Shown one piece after another: positions 1-6,729 of a DNA stretch of 8,929 bases; within the stretch, counting starts at the first letter, position 1, and the number at the start of each line of letters is the position of its first letter. The DNA comes from an uncultured Desulfovibrionaceae bacterium (GTDB lineage: Bacteria; Desulfobacterota; Desulfovibrionia; Desulfovibrionales; Desulfovibrionaceae): positions 1-8,929 of the forward strand of contig CASQEL010000062.1 of assembly GCA_949427775.1 (NCBI GenBank), given 5' to 3'. The notes beneath the pieces were generated by a model. That model saw nothing but the letters and a program-made list of their open reading frames with translations. It made no database searches and was not told the DNA's origin. The translations under genes and the position numbers were made by a program.

Positions 1-97
1 CTTTACCGGGTTGAGAGGGTGAACACCCTGTTGAAATATTACAGGACATTTTCACCCCGGCGCTGACAAACATGCGGCTCAGGAAGATTCGCCGCGC

Positions 98-146
98 ACA
101 AAAAATATCGTCCCGCCCTCCTCCAGCGTGCCGGGGAAGGCGGGAC
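98..146 (-). terminator. Rho-independent terminator of the catalase gene
   Basis: Read on the minus strand, a perfect 8-bp stem (GTCCCGCC, with GGCGGGAC as its other arm, + strand positions 110-117 and 139-146) encloses a 21-base loop that can pair further. It is followed at once by GATATTTTTTGTG. The stem begins about 43 bases after the catalase stop codon. GC-rich stem plus T-tract is the classic intrinsic terminator layout. On the + strand no T-tract follows, so it should work mainly in the catalase direction. Confidence 0.8.
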
Positions 147-188
147 ACAGGTATTCCTGCCGCGCGCCGCGGCAGCGCGCAAAAAGCG

Positions 189-2435
189 CTATGCGGCGAC
201 GTCTTTCGCCTTGTCCTCTCTGGCCCAGATACGGTGCTGCTTCATGGCCTCGATAAAGGGCTTCATGAGTTTTTGCGCATCGCTTTCCAGCACAAGGCCG
301 GCATCCTGACTGTCTTCGGACAGGCCCGCAGCCTTCAGCATCCGCTTCGCCTCGCCGACCAGTCCCAACGGTTTGAGATGCTTATACGCCTGCCGCAGGC
401 AGTATTTCGCCGCGCCGTTCTTTTCCAGCATCTTCAAACTCTGTTCGCCGTCAGGGAAGATCACGGCGTCCACGAGCACGGAAGGTGTGCCGTCGATGGC
501 GCCGTCGACCATGATTTCCTTCCCCTCTTCCGAAACCACCACGCCCATATGCGGCGCAAGAATCTGCGGGTGCACGCCTTCGCTCTTCAGCGCCTTGCAC
601 ACGTCCTCCACGGACTTTCCGCTCACGCCGTCCGCGACCAGCAGCGCGACCCGACGGGATTTGACGACCTGTTTGCCCTGCGCGTACAAGCTCAGCGCGG
701 GGTCTTTTTCCAGACCGTTGACCGGCTTGGGCAGTTTCCGCGAGAGCTGTTCCGCGCTCAGCGCAATGCCCAGGTTCGCCGCCACAGCCTTGGCAAGATC
801 GTGGTCCACATGCGTCAACAGGTCCACGATGCGCTCGCGGATATACGGGCGGCCCACTTTGCCCAGTTCAAAACTGAAGGCGTCGACGATGTGCCGCTGT
901 TCGGGTTTGGTCTGGCTCAGCCAGAACAGACGGGGCTGCGAAAAATAGTCGGCAAAGGAAGGGCTGCGTTCGCGCACCTTTTTTCCTTCCGATTTTTGCG
1001 GATAGGTCGCGAACCCGCCGTTCTTTTTCGCCTCCGGCACTTCACGGGGCCAGTTGCCGCTGATGGAATTGGGCTCGTAGTTGGCGGTGACGTCGATCTG
1101 CAGCCGGTATCTGCCGTCGCGCTGCTGATTGCGGACCGGGGACAGGGGCCGGTTGATGGGCAGCTCATTGAAATTGGGGCCTCCCAGCCTGTGCCGCTGG
1201 GTGTCCACATAGGAAAAGACCCGCCCCTGCAACAGCGGATCATCGGAAAAATCAATGCCGGGCACGATGTTGGCGGGACAGAAGGCCACCTGCTCCGTCT
1301 CGGCGAAGAAGTTGTCCGGATTGCGATTCAGCACCATTTTGCCGACGATTTTAACCGGAACCAGGGCTTCGGGAATGAGTTTTGTGGCGTCGAGAATATC
1401 GAAATCGAACTTGTGTTCGTCTTCTTCCGGGATGATCTGCAATCCCAACTCGAACTCGGGGTAGTCGCCCTCCTCTATGGCCTGCCAGAGATCCCGGCGG
1501 TGAAAGTCGGGATCGCGCCCCGTCAGCACCTGCGCTTCATCCCAGATGAGGGAGCTGGTGCCGTATATCGGTTTCCAATGAAAGCGCACGAAGCAGCTTT
1601 TGCCTTCGGCGTTGACGAGCCGGTAGGTATGGATGCCGAAGCCTTCGATCATGCGCAGACTCCGTGGAATGCCTCTGTCCGACATATGCCACATCACGTT
1701 GTGCAGTGTTTCCGGCTGCAAAGACACATAGTCCCAAAAACTGTCGTGGGCGGACTGCCCCTGCGGCACTTCATTGTGCGGCTCGGGTTTGACCGCATGC
1801 ACGAAATCCGGGAATTTGATGGCGTCCTGGATGAAAAATACCGGCGTATCGTTGCCTACCAGATCGAAGTTTCCTTCTCTGGTGTACAGTTTGACTGCAA
1901 AACCGCGAATGTCCCGAACGGTATCCGGAGATCCTCTGAACCCCTGCACGGTTGAAATCCGGATGAAGACCGGCGTCCTGGCCTTGGGATCCTGCAGAAA
2001 ATCCGCTTTGGTATACTCGGCCAGGGATTCGTAGACCTGAAAATACCCGTGCGCGCCCGTGCCGCGCGCGTGCACCACGCGCTCCGGAATTCTTTCACTG
2101 TCGAAATGCGAAAGTTTTTCATGGAAATGGAAGTCCTCCAGCAAGGAGGGGCCTCGAGAACCGGCTTTCAGGGTATTCTGATTGTGCGCCATTTTGACGC
2201 CCAGGTTGGTCGTCAGCCCCATACCGTCACCATCGGCGCGGAACGGGGCCATGTCCTTGAGTTTGTCGTTGGTGTTACCGGGCGTCTTCAGGGAACCCGG
2301 CCCCGCGGGACCGGCCCCCGGAGACAGTTTATAGGCATCCGCCGGTACGGTATCCTCGTAATGCGCTTCGGCGGCTTTTCCATCGGTAAACGGGGCCTGA
2401 TGCAGAGACGACTTCGTCGCGGATGTTTTTGTCAT
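189..2435 (-). CDS. katE: Large-subunit monofunctional catalase, HPII type (clade 2)
   Basis: Haem catalase that splits hydrogen peroxide into water and oxygen; expected to be cytoplasmic and tetrameric. The 748 residues match the length of E. coli HPII (about 750). Visible in order: a variable N-terminal arm (1-75); the catalase core with distal His122 (VVHARGTGAHGYF), Ser161 and Asn195 (GNDTPVFFIQD); proximal haem ligand Tyr409 in RVFSYVDTQRHRLGGPNF; and a C-terminal flavodoxin/DJ-1-like domain (about 595-740, RRVALLVADGVSGKSVEDV) that only large catalases carry. The residue 23 before Tyr409 is Cys386, where HPII has the cross-linking His392. The start is the ATG with GGAGG five bases upstream (2441-2445); a start 17 codons earlier lacks such a site and precedes the family's N-terminus. 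There is no signal peptide. The gene stands alone, divergent from the secreted-protein gene, with its own terminator. The function is certain; the symbol follows the E. coli homologue. Confidence 0.96.
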   Translation of the reverse strand: MTKTSATKSSLHQAPFTDGKAAEAHYEDTVPADAYKLSPGAGPAGPGSLKTPGNTNDKLKDMAPFRADGDGMGLTTNLGVKMAHNQNTLKAGSRGPSLLEDFHFHEKLSHFDSERIPERVVHARGTGAHGYFQVYESLAEYTKADFLQDPKARTPVFIRISTVQGFRGSPDTVRDIRGFAVKLYTREGNFDLVGNDTPVFFIQDAIKFPDFVHAVKPEPHNEVPQGQSAHDSFWDYVSLQPETLHNVMWHMSDRGIPRSLRMIEGFGIHTYRLVNAEGKSCFVRFHWKPIYGTSSLIWDEAQVLTGRDPDFHRRDLWQAIEEGDYPEFELGLQIIPEEDEHKFDFDILDATKLIPEALVPVKIVGKMVLNRNPDNFFAETEQVAFCPANIVPGIDFSDDPLLQGRVFSYVDTQRHRLGGPNFNELPINRPLSPVRNQQRDGRYRLQIDVTANYEPNSISGNWPREVPEAKKNGGFATYPQKSEGKKVRERSPSFADYFSQPRLFWLSQTKPEQRHIVDAFSFELGKVGRPYIRERIVDLLTHVDHDLAKAVAANLGIALSAEQLSRKLPKPVNGLEKDPALSLYAQGKQVVKSRRVALLVADGVSGKSVEDVCKALKSEGVHPQILAPHMGVVVSEEGKEIMVDGAIDGTPSVLVDAVIFPDGEQSLKMLEKNGAAKYCLRQAYKHLKPLGLVGEAKRMLKAAGLSEDSQDAGLVLESDAQKLMKPFIEAMKQHRIWAREDKAKDVAA

Positions 2436-2484
2436 AATAACCTCCAATAATCGGGAAAAATACGGATCGGGATCTCTGACCTTC

Positions 2485-2515
2485 ACTATACGGAATTTTT
2501 TATTTTTTGCTACAA
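2485..2515 (-). promoter_or_regulatory. Candidate catalase promoter
   Basis: On the minus strand, TTGTAG (2515-2510) and TATAGT (2490-2485) form a sigma70-like pair with a rather long 19-base spacer made almost wholly of A and T. This would give a start near 2478 and a leader of roughly 43 bases before the ATG. The surrounding AT-rich island (about 2497-2550) contrasts sharply with the GC-rich genes. A dyad CAAC-N11-GTTG (2513-2531) overlaps the -35 region and could bind a regulator, but I recognise no named box such as Fur or PerR. Confidence 0.4.
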
Positions 2516-2536
2516 CTTATTTTAATTGTTGATAAA
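2507..2536 (+). promoter_or_regulatory. Candidate divergent promoter for the secreted-protein gene
   Basis: TTGCTA (2507-2512) and GATAAA (2531-2536), spaced 18 bases, lie in the same AT-rich island and overlap the catalase promoter candidate head to head. A start near 2543 would give a leader of about 190 bases before the ATG at 2735. Weak matches to consensus; the main support is position and base composition. Confidence 0.3.
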
Positions 2537-2555
2537 TATACATTGAAAACCGACA

Positions 2556-2703
2556 TGGGGCCGCAATCGGCCCCACCGGACTTCCCGTATCGGCAACGTC
2601 GGTCGGACCAGCCGTCCCCGGCTTGCTCCCCGGTCGGCTTTGGATCATACTGGCAAGCCGACGCATCAGATATGTACGGCGTCCCGCCTTCCGCGCCGGA
2701 AGG
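2556..2703 (+). promoter_or_regulatory. Structured leader: four hairpins
   Basis: Between the AT-rich promoter island and the gene at 2735 there are three perfect strong stems and one short one. TGGGGCCG-CAAT-CGGCCCCA lies at 2556-2575. AGCCG-TCCC-CGGCT lies at 2610-2623. GTCGGCTT and AAGCCGAC (2633-2640 and 2655-2662) enclose a 14-base loop. CCTTCCG-CGC-CGGAAGG lies at 2687-2703, 17 bases before the AAAGGA ribosome binding site. None is followed by a T-tract, so these are not simple terminators on this strand. No known riboswitch class is recognised. The rest of the 2436-2734 gap holds nothing else I can name. Confidence 0.55.
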
Positions 2704-2734
2704 ACCGAGCCTCGTTTCGCAAAGGAAAAAACAT

Positions 2735-3142
2735 ATGAAAAAGACACTGTTGGCATCGCTTCTGTTTCTGGCGTCGGCTATTCCGGCCGCAGCCGCGGTC
2801 AGGGACTTCGGCGCATTTACCGCCGACGTTCCCGACGGCTGGAACACCGCTTCGCAGGGCGGCGTGGTCGTTCTGACCAACGGCGACGGCAAGGCGGGAC
2901 TGTCCGTGCTTGTCAGAAACGCCCAAGGGCGCAACGCTCAGGAAGTGGCGCAGGCGGCTTCCATGCGCAACAGCGGCACGCCGCCGATCCCGGAAGCGGG
3001 CGGGTACAGCTTCACCGTGCAGCGGGACGGGGACCTGGCCAAGGTCTACGTCTCCGTGTCCGGAACCGACGCCATGCTGATCACCGTGTACGGCGAAAAC
3101 ACTCAGACACAAGGCATTCTTCATTCCATCAGGAAAAAATAG
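2735..3142 (+). CDS. Small secreted protein of unknown function
   Basis: 135 residues. The N-terminus is a clear Sec signal peptide: Lys2-Lys3, a hydrophobic core (about 4-16, TLLASLLFLASAI) and PAAAA before a likely signal peptidase I cut after Ala20 or Ala21. This leaves a mature periplasmic or secreted protein of about 114 residues with no cysteine and no lipobox. The mature part begins with FGAFTADVPDGW and alternates short hydrophobic strands with polar turns. The VPxGW motif and length recall PsbP/Mog1-like beta proteins, but this is a loose resemblance and I assign no function. The start ATG has AAAGGA (2721-2726) eight bases upstream. It is divergent from the catalase gene and preceded by an unusually folded leader. 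An inverted repeat follows directly after the stop codon. Confidence 0.8.
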   Translation: MKKTLLASLLFLASAIPAAAAVRDFGAFTADVPDGWNTASQGGVVVLTNGDGKAGLSVLVRNAQGRNAQEVAQAASMRNSGTPPIPEAGGYSFTVQRDGDLAKVYVSVSGTDAMLITVYGENTQTQGILHSIRKK

Positions 3143-3143
3143 A

Positions 3144-3199
3144 CGCCGCGCGGGCCGTGGTCGCAATTTGTTCGTGCGATTCCCCTGGACCGCGCGGCG
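3144..3199 (+). terminator. Large inverted repeat directly after the secreted-protein gene
   Basis: CGCCGCGCGG (3144-3153) and CCGCGCGGCG (3190-3199) are a perfect 10-bp inverted repeat that begins one base after the stop codon. Inside it, TCGCA and TGCGA pair to extend the hairpin. No T-tract follows, so it may be a factor-dependent or non-canonical terminator, an mRNA 3'-end stabiliser, or part of the argG leader. The structure is certain on paper; its role is inferred from position. Confidence 0.4.
3167..3189 (+). repeat. Short dispersed repeat, copy 1
   Basis: Bases 3167-3189 match 6868-6890 at 20 of 23 positions, including an unbroken GTTCGTGCGATT. Copy 1 lies in the loop of the inverted repeat between the secreted-protein gene and argG. 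The flanks of the two copies do not match. Confidence 0.35.
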
Positions 3200-3206
3200 G
3201 CGGGAC

Positions 3207-3235
3207 TTGCGCCCGACTCCGCTTTGGGCGATACT
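3207..3235 (+). promoter_or_regulatory. argG: Candidate argG promoter
   Basis: TTGCGC (3207-3212) and GATACT (3230-3235), with an ideal 17-base spacer, are a weak sigma70-like pair about 100 bases before the argG start. Downstream, the leader can fold as two short hairpins, CTCG-GAGG-CGAG (3286-3297) and CCCG-TCG-CGGG (3299-3309), just before the ribosome binding site. Low confidence: the match is only 3/6 and 4/6 to consensus. Confidence 0.25.
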
Positions 3236-3338
3236 CGGAAGATCCGATACGGTTGCATTTTTCTCCCCGTGCGGCCGCGCCCTGTCTCGGAGGCGAGGCC
3301 CGTCGCGGGGACATCACTCCCCTTTTGCGAGGAACAGC

Positions 3339-4547
3339 ATGCAGAACGTCAAAAAAGTGGTGCTCGCCTACTCCGGCGGCCTGGATACTTCGGTCATTCT
3401 GAAATGGCTCATCACCACCTACGGCTGCGAGGTCGTCACCATGACGGCGGATCTCGGCCAGGCCGAAGATCTCAGCGGCGTGGAAGAAAAAGCCCTGAAG
3501 ACCGGCGCGGTCAAAGCCTACGTGGAAGATCTGCGGGAAGAATTCGCCCGCGATTTCGTGTTCCCCATGATGCGCTCCGCCGCCATCTATGAAAGCCGGT
3601 ACCTGCTGGGCACGTCCATCGCCCGTCCGCTGATCGCCAGACGCCTGGTGGACATCGCCCGCAGGGAAGGCGCGGACGCCGTGGCCCACGGGGCCACCGG
3701 CAAGGGCAACGATCAGGTGCGCTTCGAGTTCGCCGTCAACGCCCTGGCCCCTGACCTCAAAGTCATCGCCCCCTGGCGCGAATGGGATCTCATGTCCCGC
3801 ACCGCGCTCAACGCCTTTGCGGAAAAGCACGGCATCCCGATTTCCTCCGCGCAGAAGCGCTACAGCATGGACGCCAATATGCTGCATTGCAGCTTTGAGG
3901 GCAGCGAACTGGAAGATCCCGGCAACGAACCCCACGAATCCTGTCATCAGTTGTGCGTGCCCATTGAAGATGCCCCCAACACGCCGGAGTTCATCACCCT
4001 GGATTTCGAGCGCGGCGATCCCGTGGCCGTGAACGGTCAACGCCTTTCCCCGGCCGCACTGATCATGGCCCTGAACGAGATGGCCGCCCGCCACGGTATC
4101 GGCCGCCTGGACATGGTGGAAAACCGCTTTGTGGGCATGAAGTGCCGCGGCGTGTACGAAACGCCCGGCGGCACCATCATCTATCACGCCCATCGCGATC
4201 TGGAAGGCATCTGCCTTGACCGCGAAGTCATGGCCGTGCGCGACATGCTCGTGCCCCGCTACTCCTCCACCGTGTACAACGGCTTCTGGTTCTCGCCCGA
4301 GCGCGAAGCCATGCAGGCCTTCATGGACAAGGCGCAGGAAACCGTCACCGGCACAGTGCGCGTCAAGCTCTACAAGGGCGGCGTATGGCCCGTGGCCCGT
4401 GAATCCCCGAACACGCTCTTCTGCCATGATTTGGCCACGTTTGAGGAATGCGCCACCTATGATCACAAGGACGCGGCGGGCTTCATCCGTCTCAACGGAC
4501 TGCGCCTGCGCACCTTCGCGGCCATGAAGAAACGCAACAGGCAGTAA
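3339..4547 (+). CDS. argG: Argininosuccinate synthase
   Basis: Cytoplasmic enzyme of arginine synthesis: citrulline + aspartate + ATP gives argininosuccinate + AMP + pyrophosphate. The 402 residues are the usual family length. The ATP-binding PP-loop AYSGGLDTS is at 10-18. HGATGKGNDQVRFE (117-130) is the ATP/citrulline/aspartate-binding stretch. GRLDMVENRFVGMKCRGVYETP (255-276) is the conserved C-terminal core, with Cys269 where Ser is common. The chosen ATG has GAGG six bases upstream (3329-3332) and puts the PP-loop at its normal distance from the N-terminus; an open frame continues upstream but has no family similarity. argH follows after 263 bases, so the two probably form one pathway unit, although the gap is long and folded. 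Confidence 0.97.
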   Translation: MQNVKKVVLAYSGGLDTSVILKWLITTYGCEVVTMTADLGQAEDLSGVEEKALKTGAVKAYVEDLREEFARDFVFPMMRSAAIYESRYLLGTSIARPLIARRLVDIARREGADAVAHGATGKGNDQVRFEFAVNALAPDLKVIAPWREWDLMSRTALNAFAEKHGIPISSAQKRYSMDANMLHCSFEGSELEDPGNEPHESCHQLCVPIEDAPNTPEFITLDFERGDPVAVNGQRLSPAALIMALNEMAARHGIGRLDMVENRFVGMKCRGVYETPGGTIIYHAHRDLEGICLDREVMAVRDMLVPRYSSTVYNGFWFSPEREAMQAFMDKAQETVTGTVRVKLYKGGVWPVARESPNTLFCHDLATFEECATYDHKDAAGFIRLNGLRLRTFAAMKKRNRQ

Positions 4548-4659
4548 CAGCCTGCGTAGTATCTCGCTCTTTTGTTTTCGGCCCTGTCGACCGGGGAACC
4601 GAAATTCCGCGGATACCGCACAGCGTTGCAGAGCCGATGCGTTCGCTCCCGGAGACGGG

Positions 4660-4845
4660 GTGAACGGGCGTCGTGCCGGAGGGGGAAGAATACGCCGCGG
4701 AGTCCGCCGGGCGCCTCTTCCCCTTCTTCTTGCAACCCGGCGTTGCAGGAACTCCCCGCCGACATCCCTGTCTTTTTTCGTCGCAACCCTCTCAACCACG
4801 GATATCATACATGCAGAAGAACATTTCCTGGGGCGGCAGATTTGA
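4660..4845 (+). CDS. Possible Arg-rich leader peptide before argH
   Basis: A 61-codon frame starts at GTG with GGAG five bases upstream (4651-4654). Ten of its first 30 codons are Arg (codons 4, 5, 10, 12, 13, 16, 17, 27, 28, 30), and these codons lie over the two strong hairpins at 4679-4751. The frame ends inside argH in a different phase, so ribosomes would cross the argH start. This resembles an amino-acid attenuation leader, and arginine is the product of the flanking genes. GC-rich non-coding DNA often reads as Arg-rich in some frame, so a chance frame is the main alternative. Confidence 0.22.
   Translation: MNGRRAGGGRIRRGVRRAPLPLLLATRRCRNSPPTSLSFFVATLSTTDIIHAEEHFLGRQI
4679..4751 (+). 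promoter_or_regulatory. Two back-to-back strong hairpins between argG and argH
   Basis: Hairpin 1 (4679-4726): GAGGGGGAAGA pairs with TCTTCCCCTTC (11 bp, one G-U), then CGCC with GGCG, then GCGG with CCGC around an AGT loop. Hairpin 2 (4727-4751): TTCTTGCAAC pairs with GTTGCAGGAA (10 bp, one G-U) around CCGGC. They are contiguous with no base between. A weak GACA-TCCC-TGTC stem followed by six T (4761-4778) comes next, then the argH start at 4811. The layout suits an attenuator or an mRNA processing/stability element. A smaller stem CCCG-GAGA-CGGG (4648-4659) precedes them. Confidence 0.55.
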
Positions 4846-6205
4846 AAAAGGTCCGGAAGCGGCCGTGGCCGAATACACGGAATCCGTCTCCTTCGACAAG
4901 GCGCTCTATGCCCACGACATCATGGGCTCCCAGGCCCACGCGCGCATGCTGGGGCGGCAGGGCGTGATCACGCCGGAAGAGGCCGAAACCCTGGTGCGCG
5001 GGCTGGACGCCGTGCGGGCCGAGATCGAAGCGGGCCGCTTCGTATGGAAGACCGAGCTGGAAGACGTGCACATGAACATCGAGGCGCGGCTGACGGAACT
5101 GGTAGGCGATGTGGGCAAGAAGCTGCACACGGGCCGCAGCCGCAACGATCAGGTCGGACTGGCCTTCCGGCTGTTCGTCTCCGACCGTGTGCGGGAATGG
5201 CAGGATCTGGCCCGTGCGCTCATCGGCGTGTTCGCCGACAAAGCCGACCGGCACCGTCAGGATATTCTGCCGGGCTGCACGCATCTGCAACCCGCCCAAC
5301 CCGTCAGCCTGGGGCACCACCTGCTGGCCTACGCCTGGATGCTGCGCCGGGACGTGGCGCGTATGGTTGACTGCGAGCGCCGGGCGCGCGTGTCGCCCCT
5401 GGGGGCGGCGGCGCTGGCGGGCACGACCTATCCGCTGGACCCGCCGTCCGTGGCCGCCGATCTCGGTATGTACGGCGCCTTCGACAACTCCATGGACGCG
5501 GTGGCCGACAGAGACTATCTGCTGGAGGCCCTGTTCTGCGCTTCCTGCACCATGATGCACCTTTCCCGCTGCTGCGAGGAAATCATCCTCTGGGCCAACC
5601 CGGCCTTCGGCTTCGTGCGTCTTTCAGACGGCTACTCCACAGGCTCCTCCATCATGCCGCAGAAAAAAAATCCCGACGTGGCCGAACTCATGCGCGGCAA
5701 AACGGGCCGCGTCTACGGCAGCCTGACGGCCCTGCTGACCACCATGAAAGGACTGCCCCTGACGTACAACCGGGATCTGCAGGAGGACAAGGAGCCTTTC
5801 CTGGACGCCGACCGCACCCTGAGCGCGTCCCTGCACCTGATGGCGGGCATGCTGACCGAACTGACCTTCAACACCGGGCGCATGCGCGCGGCCTGCGGGG
5901 CGGGTTTTCTGAACGCCACGGAACTGGCCGACTACCTGGTGGGCAAGGGCATTCCTTTCCGTCAGGCCCACCACATGACCGGCGCGGCCGTGGCTCTGGC
6001 GGAGCGGAACAGCAAGCCTCTGGAAGGGCTGACCCTGGAAGAGCTGCGCGGCATCTGCGACCGTATCAATGACGATGTTTACGCCGTGCTGGACTACGAA
6101 GCCGCCATGCGCCGCCGCGAAACCCACGGCGGCACCGGCCCGGCTTCCGTGGCCCGCCAGTTGGCGGAGCTTCGCGCCTGGCTGGGGCGGAAGGAGAACG
6201 CATGA
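4811..6205 (+). CDS. argH: Argininosuccinate lyase
   Basis: Splits argininosuccinate into arginine and fumarate, the last step of arginine synthesis; a cytoplasmic homotetramer of the fumarase/aspartase superfamily. The 464 residues are the normal length. Visible: the N-terminal WGGRF motif (7-11), TGRSRNDQ (107-114), THLQPAQP (157-164) with the conserved His158, and the signature GSSIMPQKKNP (278-288) with catalytic Ser279 and Lys285. The start is the ATG at MQKNISWGGRF, the family's usual N-terminus, although its ribosome binding site is poor. This may make translation depend on upstream ribosomes or RNA folding. The stop codon overlaps the start of the next gene (ATGA), so the two are translationally coupled. 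Confidence 0.97.
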   Translation: MQKNISWGGRFEKGPEAAVAEYTESVSFDKALYAHDIMGSQAHARMLGRQGVITPEEAETLVRGLDAVRAEIEAGRFVWKTELEDVHMNIEARLTELVGDVGKKLHTGRSRNDQVGLAFRLFVSDRVREWQDLARALIGVFADKADRHRQDILPGCTHLQPAQPVSLGHHLLAYAWMLRRDVARMVDCERRARVSPLGAAALAGTTYPLDPPSVAADLGMYGAFDNSMDAVADRDYLLEALFCASCTMMHLSRCCEEIILWANPAFGFVRLSDGYSTGSSIMPQKKNPDVAELMRGKTGRVYGSLTALLTTMKGLPLTYNRDLQEDKEPFLDADRTLSASLHLMAGMLTELTFNTGRMRAACGAGFLNATELADYLVGKGIPFRQAHHMTGAAVALAERNSKPLEGLTLEELRGICDRINDDVYAVLDYEAAMRRRETHGGTGPASVARQLAELRAWLGRKENA

Positions 6206-6726
6206 CGGACACGCGGGCCACAGGCTGGAAAATACCCTTAATCTTCTGCGGCGTGGTGCTGGGCATCGTGGGCCTGTTCTCCCTGTTGCGCACGGAACCT
6301 GCCGTGCAGGTGCCCGAAGTGCCCGCCCCGTTGCTGGCGCAGGCCAGGGCTATCGTCATCGATCTCAATACCGCCCCCGAAGGGTCGCTCTGGAAGGAAC
6401 GCATCACCGCCGCGGGCAGCGGTTTTGCCTCCCACGCCGACAAGGACACCAAACTGGCGTTCGTCATCCGCGACGCCGTGGCGCGGCAACGCTTTGACGC
6501 GGCCTGCACGGCGGCCGTGCTGGTGTATGATACTCCCAAGCGCGACGCCGTGCTGGAAGAGACGGCGCAGGCCGCCGCCGGGGACTGCTCCACGCTGCCC
6601 TGGGGCGTCATGGCCGCCCACGGCATGCGCGATCCCTTCGTTCAGGCGCGGACGCACGAGATGCTGACGGAACGCTGGAACGCCTGCCGGGACGCCGCTG
6701 CGCAACCGCAGCGGGAGGAATCCTGA
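6202..6726 (+). CDS. Membrane-anchored protein of unknown function, coupled to argH
   Basis: 174 residues. One transmembrane segment (about 9-29, WKIPLIFCGVVLGIVGLFSLL) follows a short N-terminus with two Arg residues, so the remaining 145 residues probably face the periplasm. That part is Ala-rich and mostly helical in composition, with Cys102, Cys129 and Cys162, the first two of which could form a disulfide. I recognise no domain or catalytic motif. Its ATG overlaps the argH stop by four bases and has AAGGAG five bases upstream (6191-6196), so it is expressed with argH. Whether it has anything to do with arginine is unknown; sharing an operon is the only link. The remnant of a flavodoxin-like gene follows three bases after its stop. 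Confidence 0.82.
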   Translation: MTDTRATGWKIPLIFCGVVLGIVGLFSLLRTEPAVQVPEVPAPLLAQARAIVIDLNTAPEGSLWKERITAAGSGFASHADKDTKLAFVIRDAVARQRFDAACTAAVLVYDTPKRDAVLEETAQAAAGDCSTLPWGVMAAHGMRDPFVQARTHEMLTERWNACRDAAAQPQREES

Positions 6727-6729
6727 CCC

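Noticed and set aside
1..66. Frame open from base 1 to a TGA at 64-66 (ends KYYRTFSPRR), and a minus-strand frame starting at 73 and leaving the left edge
   Set aside because: Either could be the end or start of a neighbouring gene, but about 20 codons with no recognisable similarity and no clear ribosome binding site are too little to choose. A hairpin AGGGTG-AA-CACCCT (16-29) lies here too, with a loop too short to be convincing.
72..1955. Long open frame on the + strand opposite the catalase gene
   Set aside because: It is the antisense shadow of a GC-rich gene; no domain is recognisable and the minus-strand protein is an unmistakable catalase. The same applies to the long minus-strand frames opposite argG (3129-4808) and yedE (7035-8354).
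3283..3313. Three-way-junction-like fold just before the argG ribosome binding site
   Set aside because: The closing stem is only three pairs and the two inner stems four pairs each; in GC-rich DNA this is expected by chance, and no riboswitch class is matched.
4575..4604. TTTCGG...CCGAAA inverted repeat after argG as an argG terminator
   Set aside because: Only a 6-bp AT-containing stem with an asymmetric interior, and the T-rich stretch lies before it rather than after it on the + strand.
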